Shown here one piece after another: positions 45,691-54,090 of a DNA stretch of 64,000 nucleotides. The stretch's first letter is position 1. Each line of letters starts with the position of its first letter. The position numbers were made by a program, and so were the translations under genes. The stretch comes from Roseovarius litoreus (GTDB lineage Bacteria > Pseudomonadota > Alphaproteobacteria > Rhodobacterales > Rhodobacteraceae). The DNA is taken from contig NZ_FRCB01000001.1 in assembly GCF_900142765.1 (NCBI RefSeq), forward strand, positions 744,001-808,000, in the 5' to 3' direction. Under the pieces are notes generated by a model that saw only the letters and a list, made by a program, of their open reading frames with translations, had not been told where the DNA came from and did no database searches.

Positions 45691-46500
45691 ATGACCCAAC
45701 TGACCGATCGCAAAGCTCTGATCCGGAACCGCGAAAGAAGCCGGGCAAATCCGGCCCTTTTCCTGCACGAAGCGGCAGCGGACGAGATCAATGATCGCCT
45801 GAGCATGGTTAACAGATCATTTACCGATAAGGTGGTCGTCTCCGGTTTCCCTGATTTCTGGGCAACGCAAATTCCTGGCGCAGTCTGCATCGGTGATGAT
45901 GACACTCTCGACCTTGAGACGGAGCGTTACGATCTGCTTGTTCATGCCATGTGCCTGCATTGGGCAAATGATCCGGTCGGTCAGCTGATACAGGCCCGAC
46001 GCGCATTGAAGCCCGACGGGCTGTTTCTGGGCATATTCTTTGGCGGCGCCACATTGAACGAGCTGCGCAGCGCCTTGGCGCAGGCTGAATCCGATGTGAC
46101 AGGGGGCTTGTCGCCCAGGGTAACCCCAATGGCCGAAATCCGGGATTTGGGCGCCTTGCTGCAGCGGGCCGGATTTGCGCTACCTGTCGCGGATACTGTA
46201 AAGTTGACCGCAACCTATGCATCACCCCTTCACTTGATGCGCGATCTTCGTGCGATGGGCGAAACAAGTGCCCTTGCCGGAAGACCGCGCCACATGATGC
46301 GGCGCGATGTCCTCTTTCGGGCATCAACCCTTTATGTTGAAAGCTTCGGGTCCGATAACCGGGTTCCTGCAACATTTGAGTTGATGGTCCTTACGGGTTG
46401 GGCACCGCATGAGAGTCAGCCACAACCGCTACGCCCCGGATCAGCGTCGGCGCGACTTGCCGATGCTCTTGCGACAAAAGAAAAACCGCTCAAAGATTGA
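45691..46500 (+). CDS. BioC/NDUFAF5-like methyltransferase-fold protein
   Basis: This 269-residue protein aligns with BioC- and NDUFAF5-type proteins: an N-terminal stretch RKALIRNRERSRANPALFLH, ERYDLLVHAMCLHWANDP, RRALKPDGLFLGIFFGG and LMRDLRAMGETSAL. The usual glycine-rich SAM loop is missing; its place is taken by VVVSGFPDFWATQIPGA. NDUFAF5 hydroxylates a complex I arginine, so catalysis may not be methyl transfer. Two adjacent ATGs are possible starts (45688, 45691), with AAGG just upstream. It is divergent from comF. Confidence 0.8.
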   Translation: MTQLTDRKALIRNRERSRANPALFLHEAAADEINDRLSMVNRSFTDKVVVSGFPDFWATQIPGAVCIGDDDTLDLETERYDLLVHAMCLHWANDPVGQLIQARRALKPDGLFLGIFFGGATLNELRSALAQAESDVTGGLSPRVTPMAEIRDLGALLQRAGFALPVADTVKLTATYASPLHLMRDLRAMGETSALAGRPRHMMRRDVLFRASTLYVESFGSDNRVPATFELMVLTGWAPHESQPQPLRPGSASARLADALATKEKPLKD

Positions 46501-46557
46501 CGATTGCCTCCAAGTCGTTATTTCCACGGCTAACCTGACGCAAAGAGGGACTGGATA

Positions 46558-47619
46558 ATGCTTGACGCAAGCACCACCGCCACCCGACCAACCCATGCAC
46601 CCGCCGATCATCCGGCGATACCGAAATACAAGACCGGTATTCTGCTGGCGAATCTGGGAACACCCGATCACTACAGCTACTGGCCGATGCGCCGGTACCT
46701 GAACGAGTTTCTGTCGGACAGGCGTGTGATTGATTACAGCCCGTGGAAATGGCAGCCTCTTCTGCAATTGATCATCCTCACCAAACGCCCCTTCACAAGC
46801 GGCGAGGCCTACAAGTCGATCTGGAACGAGGAAAAGGGCGAAAGCCCCCTGATGACCATCACCCGAGATCAGACCACCAAGATGGCCAAGGTTCTCGAAG
46901 ATCGCTACGGGGATCAGGTGATGGTTGATTTCTGTATGCGCTATGGAAACCCGTCCACCAAGTCCAAGGTGCGCGAAATGGTCAAGGCGGGATGCACGCG
47001 CATCCTTTTCTTCCCGCTTTATCCGCATTACGCGGGCGCCACTTCGGGCACAGCGAATGATCAGTTCTTCCGCGCCTTGATGGAGGAACCGTGGCAGCCG
47101 ACCGCACGTACAGTGGAGCCGTATTACCAGAATCCCCATTACATCGAGGCGCTCGCGCAATCGGTGGAAAAAGCCTATGCGAAAATCGAGGACCGGCCTG
47201 ACATCCTCGTTGTGTCGTATCACGGTATGCCCAAGCGTTACCTGATGCAGGGTGATCCGTATCACTGCCAATGTCAGAAGACGACGCGCCTTCTCAAGGA
47301 ACGTCTTGGCTGGGATGATTCCGAGATCACCACGACGTTCCAATCCGTATTTGGACCCGAGGAGTGGCTGAAACCCTACACGGTCGACCATGTGGCCGAA
47401 CTGGCGAAACAGGGTAAAAAGAAGATCGCTGTCGCAGCACCCGCGTTCTCGGCGGATTGCATCGAAACACTCGAAGAGATCAACGAAGAGATCAAGGAAA
47501 GCTTCGAAGAGGCGGGCGGAGAGCAGTTTACCTACATTCCCTGCCTCAACGACGATGACGCACATATCAACGCGCTCGCCTCGATCGTCAGCGACAACCT
47601 CAAAGGCTGGCTGGACTAA
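46558..47619 (+). CDS. hemH: Ferrochelatase
   Basis: HemH inserts iron into protoporphyrin IX as the last step of haem synthesis. The 353-residue protein has TGILLANLGTPD at the start, the catalytic histidine in VVSYHGMPKRYL and the conserved glutamate region AAPAFSADCIETLEEINEE. Two cysteines (DPYHCQCQKTTRLL) lie after the active site. GAGGG precedes the ATG. The transcript ends at a terminator shared with the facing gene. Confidence 0.95.
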   Translation: MLDASTTATRPTHAPADHPAIPKYKTGILLANLGTPDHYSYWPMRRYLNEFLSDRRVIDYSPWKWQPLLQLIILTKRPFTSGEAYKSIWNEEKGESPLMTITRDQTTKMAKVLEDRYGDQVMVDFCMRYGNPSTKSKVREMVKAGCTRILFFPLYPHYAGATSGTANDQFFRALMEEPWQPTARTVEPYYQNPHYIEALAQSVEKAYAKIEDRPDILVVSYHGMPKRYLMQGDPYHCQCQKTTRLLKERLGWDDSEITTTFQSVFGPEEWLKPYTVDHVAELAKQGKKKIAVAAPAFSADCIETLEEINEEIKESFEEAGGEQFTYIPCLNDDDAHINALASIVSDNLKGWLD

Positions 47620-47731
47620 CGCGTTTCGCGAAATGCAGTGCTCCGTTCAATCGTTGCACACGTTCCGCGTTCAGCTGATGCATCAGGTCAAAGGCGAAGC
47701 GCTTTAAGCCAGAAGAAGCCCCGGCACAAAT

Positions 47732-47764
47732 AAAAAGGCAGTGGAAAACCACTGCCTTTTCTTT
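47732..47764. terminator. Bidirectional terminator between hemH and the 62-aa gene
   Basis: A 12-base stem (AAGGCAGTGG with CCACTGCCTT) around AAAA is flanked by A-runs on one side and T-runs on the other, so it works for hemH on the plus strand and for the small gene on the minus strand. Confidence 0.85.
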
Positions 47765-47784
47765 TGGTCTCTAAGTCGTGAGAC

Positions 47785-47973
47785 TTAGTCCATTGCAACT
47801 GCAGCTGCGATGATCGCCAGAACAACCAGCGGGATCACAACGCCAGCAGCCGAAGAGCTTGCTGCGGTTTCTTCAACAACAACGGGCGCTTCCATGACCG
47901 GCTCTTCCATCGTGCCAGCGGAAACGGTCGAAGCAGCGGCGGCGAACGCAGCGGCGAGAGCGAGTTTTTTCAT
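47785..47973 (-). CDS. Small 62-aa secreted or membrane peptide of unknown function
   Basis: The protein has a signal-peptide-like N-terminus (about 19 residues, ending VSAG), an acidic Glu/Val/Pro-rich middle (MEEPVMEAPVVVEE) and a hydrophobic C-terminus (GVVIPLVVLAIIAAAVAMD), so it is probably a tiny membrane protein. Expression evidence is good for such a short frame: a strong GGAGG site, its own leader with a perfect hairpin, an upstream palindrome and a dedicated terminator. I do not know its function. Confidence 0.75.
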   Translation of the reverse strand: MKKLALAAAFAAAASTVSAGTMEEPVMEAPVVVEETAASSSAAGVVIPLVVLAIIAAAVAMD

Positions 47974-47996
47974 GTTATCCTCCAGAAATTAGCTTG

Positions 47997-48013
47997 ATGC
48001 TGCTTTGCAGCAT
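47997..48013 (-). other. Perfect leader hairpin upstream of the 62-aa gene
   Basis: ATGCTGC and GCAGCAT pair perfectly around a three-base loop in the leader of the small gene, 24 bases before its start codon. There is no T-run, so it is more likely an mRNA-stability or translation element than a terminator. Confidence 0.45.
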
Positions 48014-48047
48014 AAAGCACCCAAGACTTACCTCGTATATATTTGTT

Positions 48048-48068
48048 AATCAGCAAAAATAGCTGATT
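48048..48068. promoter_or_regulatory. Perfect 7-7-7 inverted repeat upstream of the 62-aa gene
   Basis: AATCAGC and GCTGATT flank a seven-base A+T spacer. A TATATA at 48036-48041 would be the -10 of a minus-strand promoter, which puts this repeat over the expected -35 position. That is the layout of an activator or repressor site. The factor is unknown. Confidence 0.45.
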
Positions 48069-48114
48069 GCAAATGCAACCTTCGACAAACGATCCACACA
48101 ATGTCTGTTTTTCG

Positions 48115-48717
48115 TCAAATTAGCAACACTTGTGTACCAACCTTCGCCATCTGAAACAATTCCGCTATGTGCTCATTGTAAAGGCCGATGCAACCGTTTG
48201 ATGAACGGCGGCCGATCTTGCGCGTATCATGGGTTCCGTGAATGCGATAATATGTCCAGCTCAGGTACAAGGCATGGGTTCCGAGCGGGTTATCGGGACC
48301 AGGCGGAACAAAGGCCGGCCAGTCCGGATTGCGCTTCAGCATCGACGGCGTCGGCCGCCAGCTTGGCCCCTCGACTTTTTGCGTCACCCTTGTGCGACCC
48401 CGACGCGTCAAGTCTTCGGACAGGGGAACACTGGATGGATAAAGTTTGTAGGTTTGCCCGTCCTCAGACCAGTAATGCAGCGCCCTGGAGGAGATATCGA
48501 CAAGGATCGCGCCGTTATTCAGGTTTGAGAAATAGGGCTGCCAATCCAGAGACCGAAAGCTCGAGATATTACGCCGGACAATTTCGGTCACCTCTTCTTC
48601 TATCTCGACAGTGCCGGAACTATCCATGCTCTGAGCGAAAGCAGGCGCACCGACCAGAGCCGCACTCCCCGCCAGAAACGAGCGACGATTGAGTGTATTC
48701 TTGAATTTAAAAGCCAT
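48115..48717 (-). CDS. L,D-transpeptidase with Tat-type signal
   Basis: The 200-residue enzyme has a twin-arginine signal (NRRSFLAGSAALVGAPAFAQ) and a YkuD catalytic domain. The catalytic motif is in two stretches: RIHGTHD and RRSSNGCIGL, with Cys as nucleophile. It would form 3-3 peptidoglycan cross-links or attach proteins to the wall. I chose the ATG at 48717, with GGAG seven bases upstream; a longer frame begins nine codons earlier. It is divergent from the CAP-domain gene. Confidence 0.88.
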   Translation of the reverse strand: MAFKFKNTLNRRSFLAGSAALVGAPAFAQSMDSSGTVEIEEEVTEIVRRNISSFRSLDWQPYFSNLNNGAILVDISSRALHYWSEDGQTYKLYPSSVPLSEDLTRRGRTRVTQKVEGPSWRPTPSMLKRNPDWPAFVPPGPDNPLGTHALYLSWTYYRIHGTHDTRKIGRRSSNGCIGLYNEHIAELFQMAKVGTQVLLI

Positions 48718-48886
48718 GTCCGAACTCCGGCTTGGGTCAATCACATATCATCATAATATATGGCGCGAATGCCGCAGTCGCAATTCAAAGAACCGTCATT
48801 CGGCAACTCAAAGCCCATGCGGGTTTGAATCGTATCCAAAGGCGATATACGACGTTGGCATCGAATCTTGTACAAGGGTGCGCAAA

Positions 48887-49402
48887 ATGGCTCGAATTCT
48901 GGCATTGCTGTTGTCAGCTCTCTTGGCTTTGTCCGCTTGCGCCGCACCGCCAGCGCCCCCACAGCTGGGGGCAGATGGAAAACCGCTGCCGAGAGTGTAT
49001 CGCATAGGGCCGGGCGACACCGCGCGCATCCAGTATCGAATACTTGATTCCGTCAACTCCCTGCGAGAAGCCGCTGGCCGGCCGCCTGTGCAACTCAATG
49101 CGCAGCTGAACGCCGCCGCTGCAACGCATTCGCGCGACATGTCGGTTCAGAATCGCCCCTGGCATTTCGGGTCTGACGGGTCTTCCCCGATCGATCGCGT
49201 CCGTCGTGTCGGCTACAACGGCGGACTGGTCGGAGAGAACATCTCCGAGACCTATGAAACCGAACTCGAGACGCTGGCGGCTTGGATGCAAGAACCCACA
49301 ACCCGAGACGTGATCCTGTCGCCAGACGCGCGCAACATGGGCTTTTCCTGGCTACAGGAAGATAACGGCAAGATCTGGTGGACTTTGGTAATGGGTGACT
49401 AA
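48887..49402 (+). CDS. CAP/SCP-domain lipoprotein
   Basis: The 171-residue protein has a lipobox (LLALSAC) after a short hydrophobic signal, so it is probably anchored in a membrane. The CAP domain carries the usual residues: LNAAAATHSRDMS, PWHFGSDG, VGENIS and WWTLVMG. Bacterial CAP proteins are associated with the cell wall, though their chemistry is unclear. AAGGG lies upstream of the chosen ATG. It lies between two L,D-transpeptidase genes and converges on the second. Confidence 0.85.
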   Translation: MARILALLLSALLALSACAAPPAPPQLGADGKPLPRVYRIGPGDTARIQYRILDSVNSLREAAGRPPVQLNAQLNAAAATHSRDMSVQNRPWHFGSDGSSPIDRVRRVGYNGGLVGENISETYETELETLAAWMQEPTTRDVILSPDARNMGFSWLQEDNGKIWWTLVMGD

Positions 49403-49411
49403 GCCACCTCG

Positions 49412-49909
49412 TCACGGATTTATCGTGATCGGCGTTCCGTCTTTCACCATCGCGTAAATGATTTCCATTTCCTTGTCGGTCACAGCGATACAGCCTTCGG
49501 TCCAGTCCGGCCTGTGCCGCCGGACAGTTTGCGGCGCCCCATGGATGAAGATATCGCCCCCGGGACTCATCCCCATGCTTGCAGCGCGGGCCACATCCAT
49601 TTCATTCGGATAGGAAATCCCGATCGAAAGGTGAAAGCTGCTGTTGGGGTTACGCCTGTCGATGAAGTAATCGCCCTCGGGCGTCTTGCCATCGCCCTCG
49701 ACTTGCTTGTGACCTTCCGGGGCAAATCCAAGATGAATATCGAATGAGCGAAGAACGCGACCGTGATGCAAAAGGTGCATTTCACGCTCGCCCTTGTTGA
49801 CGATGATACGGGTCACCTCCGGCCCATTGTAGGTCCGGAATTTCGAACCGCTGCACGCTGTCAGCGCCACCAACAACAAAGCGCCAACCAGACCTCTGAT
49901 CACCCGCAT
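49412..49909 (-). CDS. L,D-transpeptidase lipoprotein
   Basis: The 165-residue protein has a lipobox (ALTACSG) and a YkuD domain with IFIHGAPQTV and DWTEGCIAVTDKEM holding the His and Cys of the active site. It is smaller than the Tat-type enzyme nearby and differs in its attachment, so the two could act at different places in the envelope. It is convergent with the CAP-domain lipoprotein gene. Confidence 0.88.
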   Translation of the reverse strand: MRVIRGLVGALLLVALTACSGSKFRTYNGPEVTRIIVNKGEREMHLLHHGRVLRSFDIHLGFAPEGHKQVEGDGKTPEGDYFIDRRNPNSSFHLSIGISYPNEMDVARAASMGMSPGGDIFIHGAPQTVRRHRPDWTEGCIAVTDKEMEIIYAMVKDGTPITINP

Positions 49910-49989
49910 CGCACATCACCTGTATAAACTGCTCTGAAGCAGTTTTAACTGGTTCGTTCGAGTTTTAAAGATCTGTTTGGAGGCGCCGC

Positions 49990-51231
49990 TCAGCTGTGCC
50001 GAAACTCTGCGACAAGCTCCACATGCGACGACCAGCGGAATTGATCGATAACGCGGATGCTTTCAAGCCGATATCCGTGATCTGCAAGTTGTCTGGCATC
50101 CTTGGCGAAGGTCACCGGATTGCAGGACACATAGGCAATCACCGGAACGGATGACGCGCAGATCTGAGCGGTCTGCGCAGACGCGCCGGCCCGCGGCGGA
50201 TCGAGCACCACCGCATCGAATGGCGCAAGCTCATCCGGCAACAAGGGCCTGCGGAACAGATCGCGCGTTTCATGCGTCACAGCCTTGAGGCCGGGTGTTC
50301 TACGCCACCCGGCATCAAGGGCGGACATCATCGCGGCATCGCCTTCGACCGCATGCACCGCCATGTCGCGTGCCAACGGAAGCGCAAATGTGCCGCATCC
50401 CGCGAAAAGATCCGCAACCCGGCGCGCAGCGCCGACTATTCGGCGCACATCCGCGCGCAAAGCATCCTCACCCTCCTGAGTGGCTTGCAGGAACGCCCCG
50501 GGCGGCGGAGTAACGACGACATCGCCAAACCTTTGTTCGGGCGGCGCACGCGTTACCACAACCTCGTCATCGAAAGACAGGCGGGCAAGGTCATGACGCT
50601 CGGCAAGAGCCGCCAAGTCCAGCCGCATGGGGCCATCAAGAGCTTTGCCATTCGAGACGGCGATATCGAGACCGTTGCGAGACATCGTTGCCGCAACGGC
50701 AAGGGTCTGCTTGCGGCTTGCACCAATTGTTGCAAGCTCCTCGGCTACGGGTAAGGCTTTCATCAAATCCGGGTGGAACAAACGGCACTCCGGGATTTCG
50801 ACCATCACATCCGATCCGCGCGCATAAAGACCAGCCATGGCCCCTTTCTTGGTGCGTCGCGCCGCCAATGTGGCCCGCCTGCGAGATTGCGGGGGCGATA
50901 CGGAAATGGGAAGGAATTCAGCCGTCAGATTGTTGGCGGCCAGTGCCGATCTGACGACATCCTGCTTCCAGGACGCCAGAAAGACATCCGAGGCGTGCTG
51001 AAGCTGACACCCGCCACAGGACCGAAAATGTCGGCATGGTGGGGTCACCCGATCGGATGACGGCTCGATAATACGAATATCGGTCAGAACCTTATCCGCA
51101 GTCCTGGCCTCGATCACCTCACCAGGCAGCGTACGTGGGGCAAAGAATGGCCCTTCGACAATTCCATCACCATGGTGCCCCAGACGGGTGACCGAAAACC
51201 GGCGCAGCGGTGATTGATGATCGTCCGTCAC
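49990..51231 (-). CDS. TrmA/RlmD-family 23S rRNA (uracil-5-)-methyltransferase
   Basis: The 413-residue protein methylates uracil in RNA with SAM. Features are an N-terminal TRAM-like part, a 4Fe-4S cluster (CRHFRSCGGCQLQH, residues about 66-79), a SAM site VADLFAGCGTFALPLA and the catalytic stretch VLDPPRAGA and VSCNP. Which uracil is modified cannot be told from sequence. The GTG start overlaps the cca stop by four bases. Confidence 0.9.
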   Translation of the reverse strand: MTDDHQSPLRRFSVTRLGHHGDGIVEGPFFAPRTLPGEVIEARTADKVLTDIRIIEPSSDRVTPPCRHFRSCGGCQLQHASDVFLASWKQDVVRSALAANNLTAEFLPISVSPPQSRRRATLAARRTKKGAMAGLYARGSDVMVEIPECRLFHPDLMKALPVAEELATIGASRKQTLAVAATMSRNGLDIAVSNGKALDGPMRLDLAALAERHDLARLSFDDEVVVTRAPPEQRFGDVVVTPPPGAFLQATQEGEDALRADVRRIVGAARRVADLFAGCGTFALPLARDMAVHAVEGDAAMMSALDAGWRRTPGLKAVTHETRDLFRRPLLPDELAPFDAVVLDPPRAGASAQTAQICASSVPVIAYVSCNPVTFAKDARQLADHGYRLESIRVIDQFRWSSHVELVAEFRHS

Positions 51232-52373
51232 AGAAGATCCTCCCGACCAAGCGAAAAACCCGACTCGATCCAGCGCTGCTCCAACTCGGACAGGCGCCGA
51301 CCAAGAGCAGGCCCGCTATATTCCGGCATGAGATCATGCGGGGTTACGGGGAATTTCGCATGCGATGCCTGCTCCACGATCTGCCGGACGGCCGAGTCGA
51401 ACGGCGACTCGAGCAAGGCGTGTCGCAGAACGACGATGTCCAGTCCCGGATCAATGCCGTAACGATATCCCAGTTCCATAGGCGGCTTGGTCAGCGCGGC
51501 CTCGGCCAACAGAAGATCAAGCCGCTTTGACTGCGCCTTGCTCAAACGCAAACGCGAAGCCACCATGTCACCCCCAAGCGATGCAAGACGACGCATCGGC
51601 TCTGGCTCCAGTCCCGCGATCTGCTCTAGATGAACCAGCGGCGCCAGCGCGCGATCATCGCTTCCGGGCAGAACCGCGGCCAGAACACCACAAGCGCGCA
51701 TGGCCGCGACCGAAGGGGCGGGATCCGGCGCGGTCAGAAGCTTGACGATCTCCGAACCGATCCGTTCCCGTGAAAGGCCCGCAAGGCCATCAACATGCTC
51801 GGACACGGCCGCAAGACCATCAGCATCAAGACCCATATCGGGATCGCCATACCAGGCATGAAATCGGAAGAACCGCAGAATGCGGAGGTAATCCTCGCGG
51901 ATGCGCTGGTTCGGATCGTCGATGAACCGCACGCGCCTTGCCTTGAGATCCGACAGCCCACCAAGCGGATCGACAAGCATGCCATCGGGTCGGGCATAAA
52001 GAGCATTCATAGTGAAATCGCGGCGCCGGGCATCCTGCATGACATCATCGGAATACGCGACAACGGCATGGCGCCCATATGTTTCAACATCTTCGCGGAA
52101 GGTCGTTACCTCATGTGGAATGTGATCGGACACGACCGTAACGGTCCCATGATCCAGCCCTGTCGGAACCGGCTTCAGCCCGGCCGCCTCGGCCAGGCGG
52201 ATCACCGTTTCGGGATGGGCATCCGTTGCGATATCGATATCCGACACAGGCCTGTCCAGCAACGAATTGCGCACGCAGCCCCCGACGAACAGCGCCTGAT
52301 GCCCGGCGTCCTCGATCATCCGACAGACCGCTTGAGTCGCTGGTCGATCTATCCAGTCTCCGCCAATCTTCAT
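51228..52373 (-). CDS. cca: CCA tRNA nucleotidyltransferase
   Basis: The 381-residue class II enzyme adds or repairs the CCA end of tRNA. The signature LFVGGCVRNSLLDRPVSDID and IATDA carries the catalytic acids, followed by RRRDFTMNALY and the REDYLRILRFFRFHA helix. Alphaproteobacterial enzymes of this type share a fold with poly(A) polymerase. It overlaps the Nudix gene upstream and the methyltransferase gene downstream, all on the minus strand. Confidence 0.94.
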   Translation of the reverse strand: MKIGGDWIDRPATQAVCRMIEDAGHQALFVGGCVRNSLLDRPVSDIDIATDAHPETVIRLAEAAGLKPVPTGLDHGTVTVVSDHIPHEVTTFREDVETYGRHAVVAYSDDVMQDARRRDFTMNALYARPDGMLVDPLGGLSDLKARRVRFIDDPNQRIREDYLRILRFFRFHAWYGDPDMGLDADGLAAVSEHVDGLAGLSRERIGSEIVKLLTAPDPAPSVAAMRACGVLAAVLPGSDDRALAPLVHLEQIAGLEPEPMRRLASLGGDMVASRLRLSKAQSKRLDLLLAEAALTKPPMELGYRYGIDPGLDIVVLRHALLESPFDSAVRQIVEQASHAKFPVTPHDLMPEYSGPALGRRLSELEQRWIESGFSLGREDLL

Positions 52374-52975
52374 GCTTTTTCCGCTGCGTCAGCCATGGCC
52401 CTTAAGATACGCGCGGTTGCCCCCCATATGTAATAGGGACCGAAGGGAACTATGTAGTATTTCCGCCATGTCCCACGCCACCGACGCGCCTGAATGCTGT
52501 ATTGTGCGGGATTAATGACATGCGACAGGGGAACATCGAAAATCTCGGCGACTTCTCCGGTTTCGGGTCGCGGATCGAATGGCGCCATAATCCTCGCCAC
52601 GACAGGTGTTACATGGAAGCCGGTAACCGTTTCGTGGGCAGGCAAGCATCCCAAGACTTCGACATTCGAAGGATCGAGACCGATCTCTTCATGCGCCTCG
52701 CGTAGGGCCGCTGCAGTGATATCGGGATCTGCTTCATCCTGCTTGCCGCCGGGAAAGGCAATCTGACCGGGGTGATGTCTGAGGGCCGAGGACCTCTTGG
52801 TCAGGAAAAGCCGCGCCTCCGAACCGCCGCAAAAGATCGGGACAAGCACACCTGCAGGGCGCAGTTTGCGGCCTTCCGGTAATGCGATATCTGCATTCAG
52901 ATCATAATCCGACGAGGCGATCCCCGTGTTGCCGAGGGCCGCATAAACAGGGTCGAGTGGATCACGCATCGCCAT
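52370..52975 (-). CDS. Nudix hydrolase, CoA pyrophosphatase type
   Basis: The 201-residue protein has a Nudix box (GGKQDEADPD and REAHEEIGL) preceded by the NUDT7/8-type stretch LTKRSSALRHHPGQIAFP, which points to CoA or related diphosphates. The start is uncertain: ATG at 52975 or 52969, both overlapping the end of hslO, with no clear binding site, suggesting translational coupling. It overlaps the start of cca (ATGA). Confidence 0.87.
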   Translation of the reverse strand: MAMRDPLDPVYAALGNTGIASSDYDLNADIALPEGRKLRPAGVLVPIFCGGSEARLFLTKRSSALRHHPGQIAFPGGKQDEADPDITAAALREAHEEIGLDPSNVEVLGCLPAHETVTGFHVTPVVARIMAPFDPRPETGEVAEIFDVPLSHVINPAQYSIQARRWRGTWRKYYIVPFGPYYIWGATARILRAMADAAEKA

Positions 52976-53957
52976 CGGGTGGATTTTGCGCATCGAACCC
53001 CAAAGTCTTCGGGTCCAGCCGATAATGCGCACCACAAAACTGGCAATCGGCGGTCACGATGCCTTCTTCGGTTGTCATTTTCTCGATATCCTTGGCGGAA
53101 TAGATCGACAGGCTGTTGCGCACCCGATCTTCGGAACATGTGCAGCCGAACCGCACCGGCTGCATGTCGAAGACGCGCGGCACTTCCTCGTGAAACAGCC
53201 GAACAAGCAAATCCGTCGGAGCAACCGAGGGGCCGATCATTTCCAGATCATCGACCGTATCCAGCAACATATTGACCCGGTTCCAGTTTTCTTCGTCATC
53301 GCCGTCCAGAATGTCGGCGGGCAGCAACAAGCCTTCTTCTCCCGAACCGCCGCCCTCTGCATATGGTGATGCTGCGGGCATGTGCTGCAACATGATACCA
53401 CCGGCACGCCAGTGTTCGGCCCCACCTTTTTCAGTCGACTTGCCGAAAGTCAGTGCAAAGCGCGTGGGCAATTGTTCGGACTGGGCGAAATAGGCTTCGG
53501 CACTGGCACTGAGGCCGTTACCGGAAATCGGAGTGATTCCCTGATAAGGTTCCGATCCTGGACCCTGATCCATCAGAACCGCGAAATAACCCTCGCCAAC
53601 CTGGGAAAACGGATCATCCCCTGAAATGCGGTCACGATCGAAACTGGCATAGGCCCTGATGCGCGCGGCATCGCCCTCGGCAGCAGGCGCGTAGTAATCC
53701 GTAGCGATCATCCGGACCGGACCATTGGTCTGGATCTGCAGCGACAGCTTCCAGCGCAGTTTTATCGTTTGGCCGATCAGCGCCGTGAGAAGCGCCATTT
53801 CCGCGACAAGGGCCTCCACGGCATTGGGATAATCGTGCTGCTTGAGGATGCCATCCAACACGCCGTCCAGCCGGGCGACGCGCCCACGTATGTCCGCATT
53901 GTCCAATTGGAACGGCAGGATTGTATCATCCCACGCGATTTTCTGTCCGAGTGTCAT
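52962..53957 (-). CDS. hslO: Redox-regulated chaperone Hsp33
   Basis: Hsp33 is activated by oxidation, when its zinc is lost and disulfides form. The 331-residue protein carries the four zinc cysteines near the C-terminus as GCTCSED and DCQFCGAHY (CxC and CxxC). The N-terminal domain has TLGQKIAWDDTILPF and GQTIKLRWKLSLQIQ. I chose the ATG at 53957, with AAGGA upstream; the open frame extends back 63 codons without features. It heads a four-gene overlapping run with the Nudix, cca and methyltransferase genes. Confidence 0.95.
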   Translation of the reverse strand: MTLGQKIAWDDTILPFQLDNADIRGRVARLDGVLDGILKQHDYPNAVEALVAEMALLTALIGQTIKLRWKLSLQIQTNGPVRMIATDYYAPAAEGDAARIRAYASFDRDRISGDDPFSQVGEGYFAVLMDQGPGSEPYQGITPISGNGLSASAEAYFAQSEQLPTRFALTFGKSTEKGGAEHWRAGGIMLQHMPAASPYAEGGGSGEEGLLLPADILDGDDEENWNRVNMLLDTVDDLEMIGPSVAPTDLLVRLFHEEVPRVFDMQPVRFGCTCSEDRVRNSLSIYSAKDIEKMTTEEGIVTADCQFCGAHYRLDPKTLGFDAQNPPDGDA

Positions 53958-54090
53958 GGAGTTTCCTTGTTCGCCAGAGATCGGCATACCGCGTCTATAT
54001 AGGCGTCGCAACACACTGGCCAAGAGATTGCCCATGATGGTCCGGCATGGACTGACACCAAATGCAGGCAGGCCATGGGTTGTCACACGC

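Noticed and set aside
45807-45823. A CtrA-like sequence (TTAACAGATCATTTACC) upstream of comF
   Set aside because: It lies inside the divergent gene, about 135 bases from the comF start, and its second half is a poor match.
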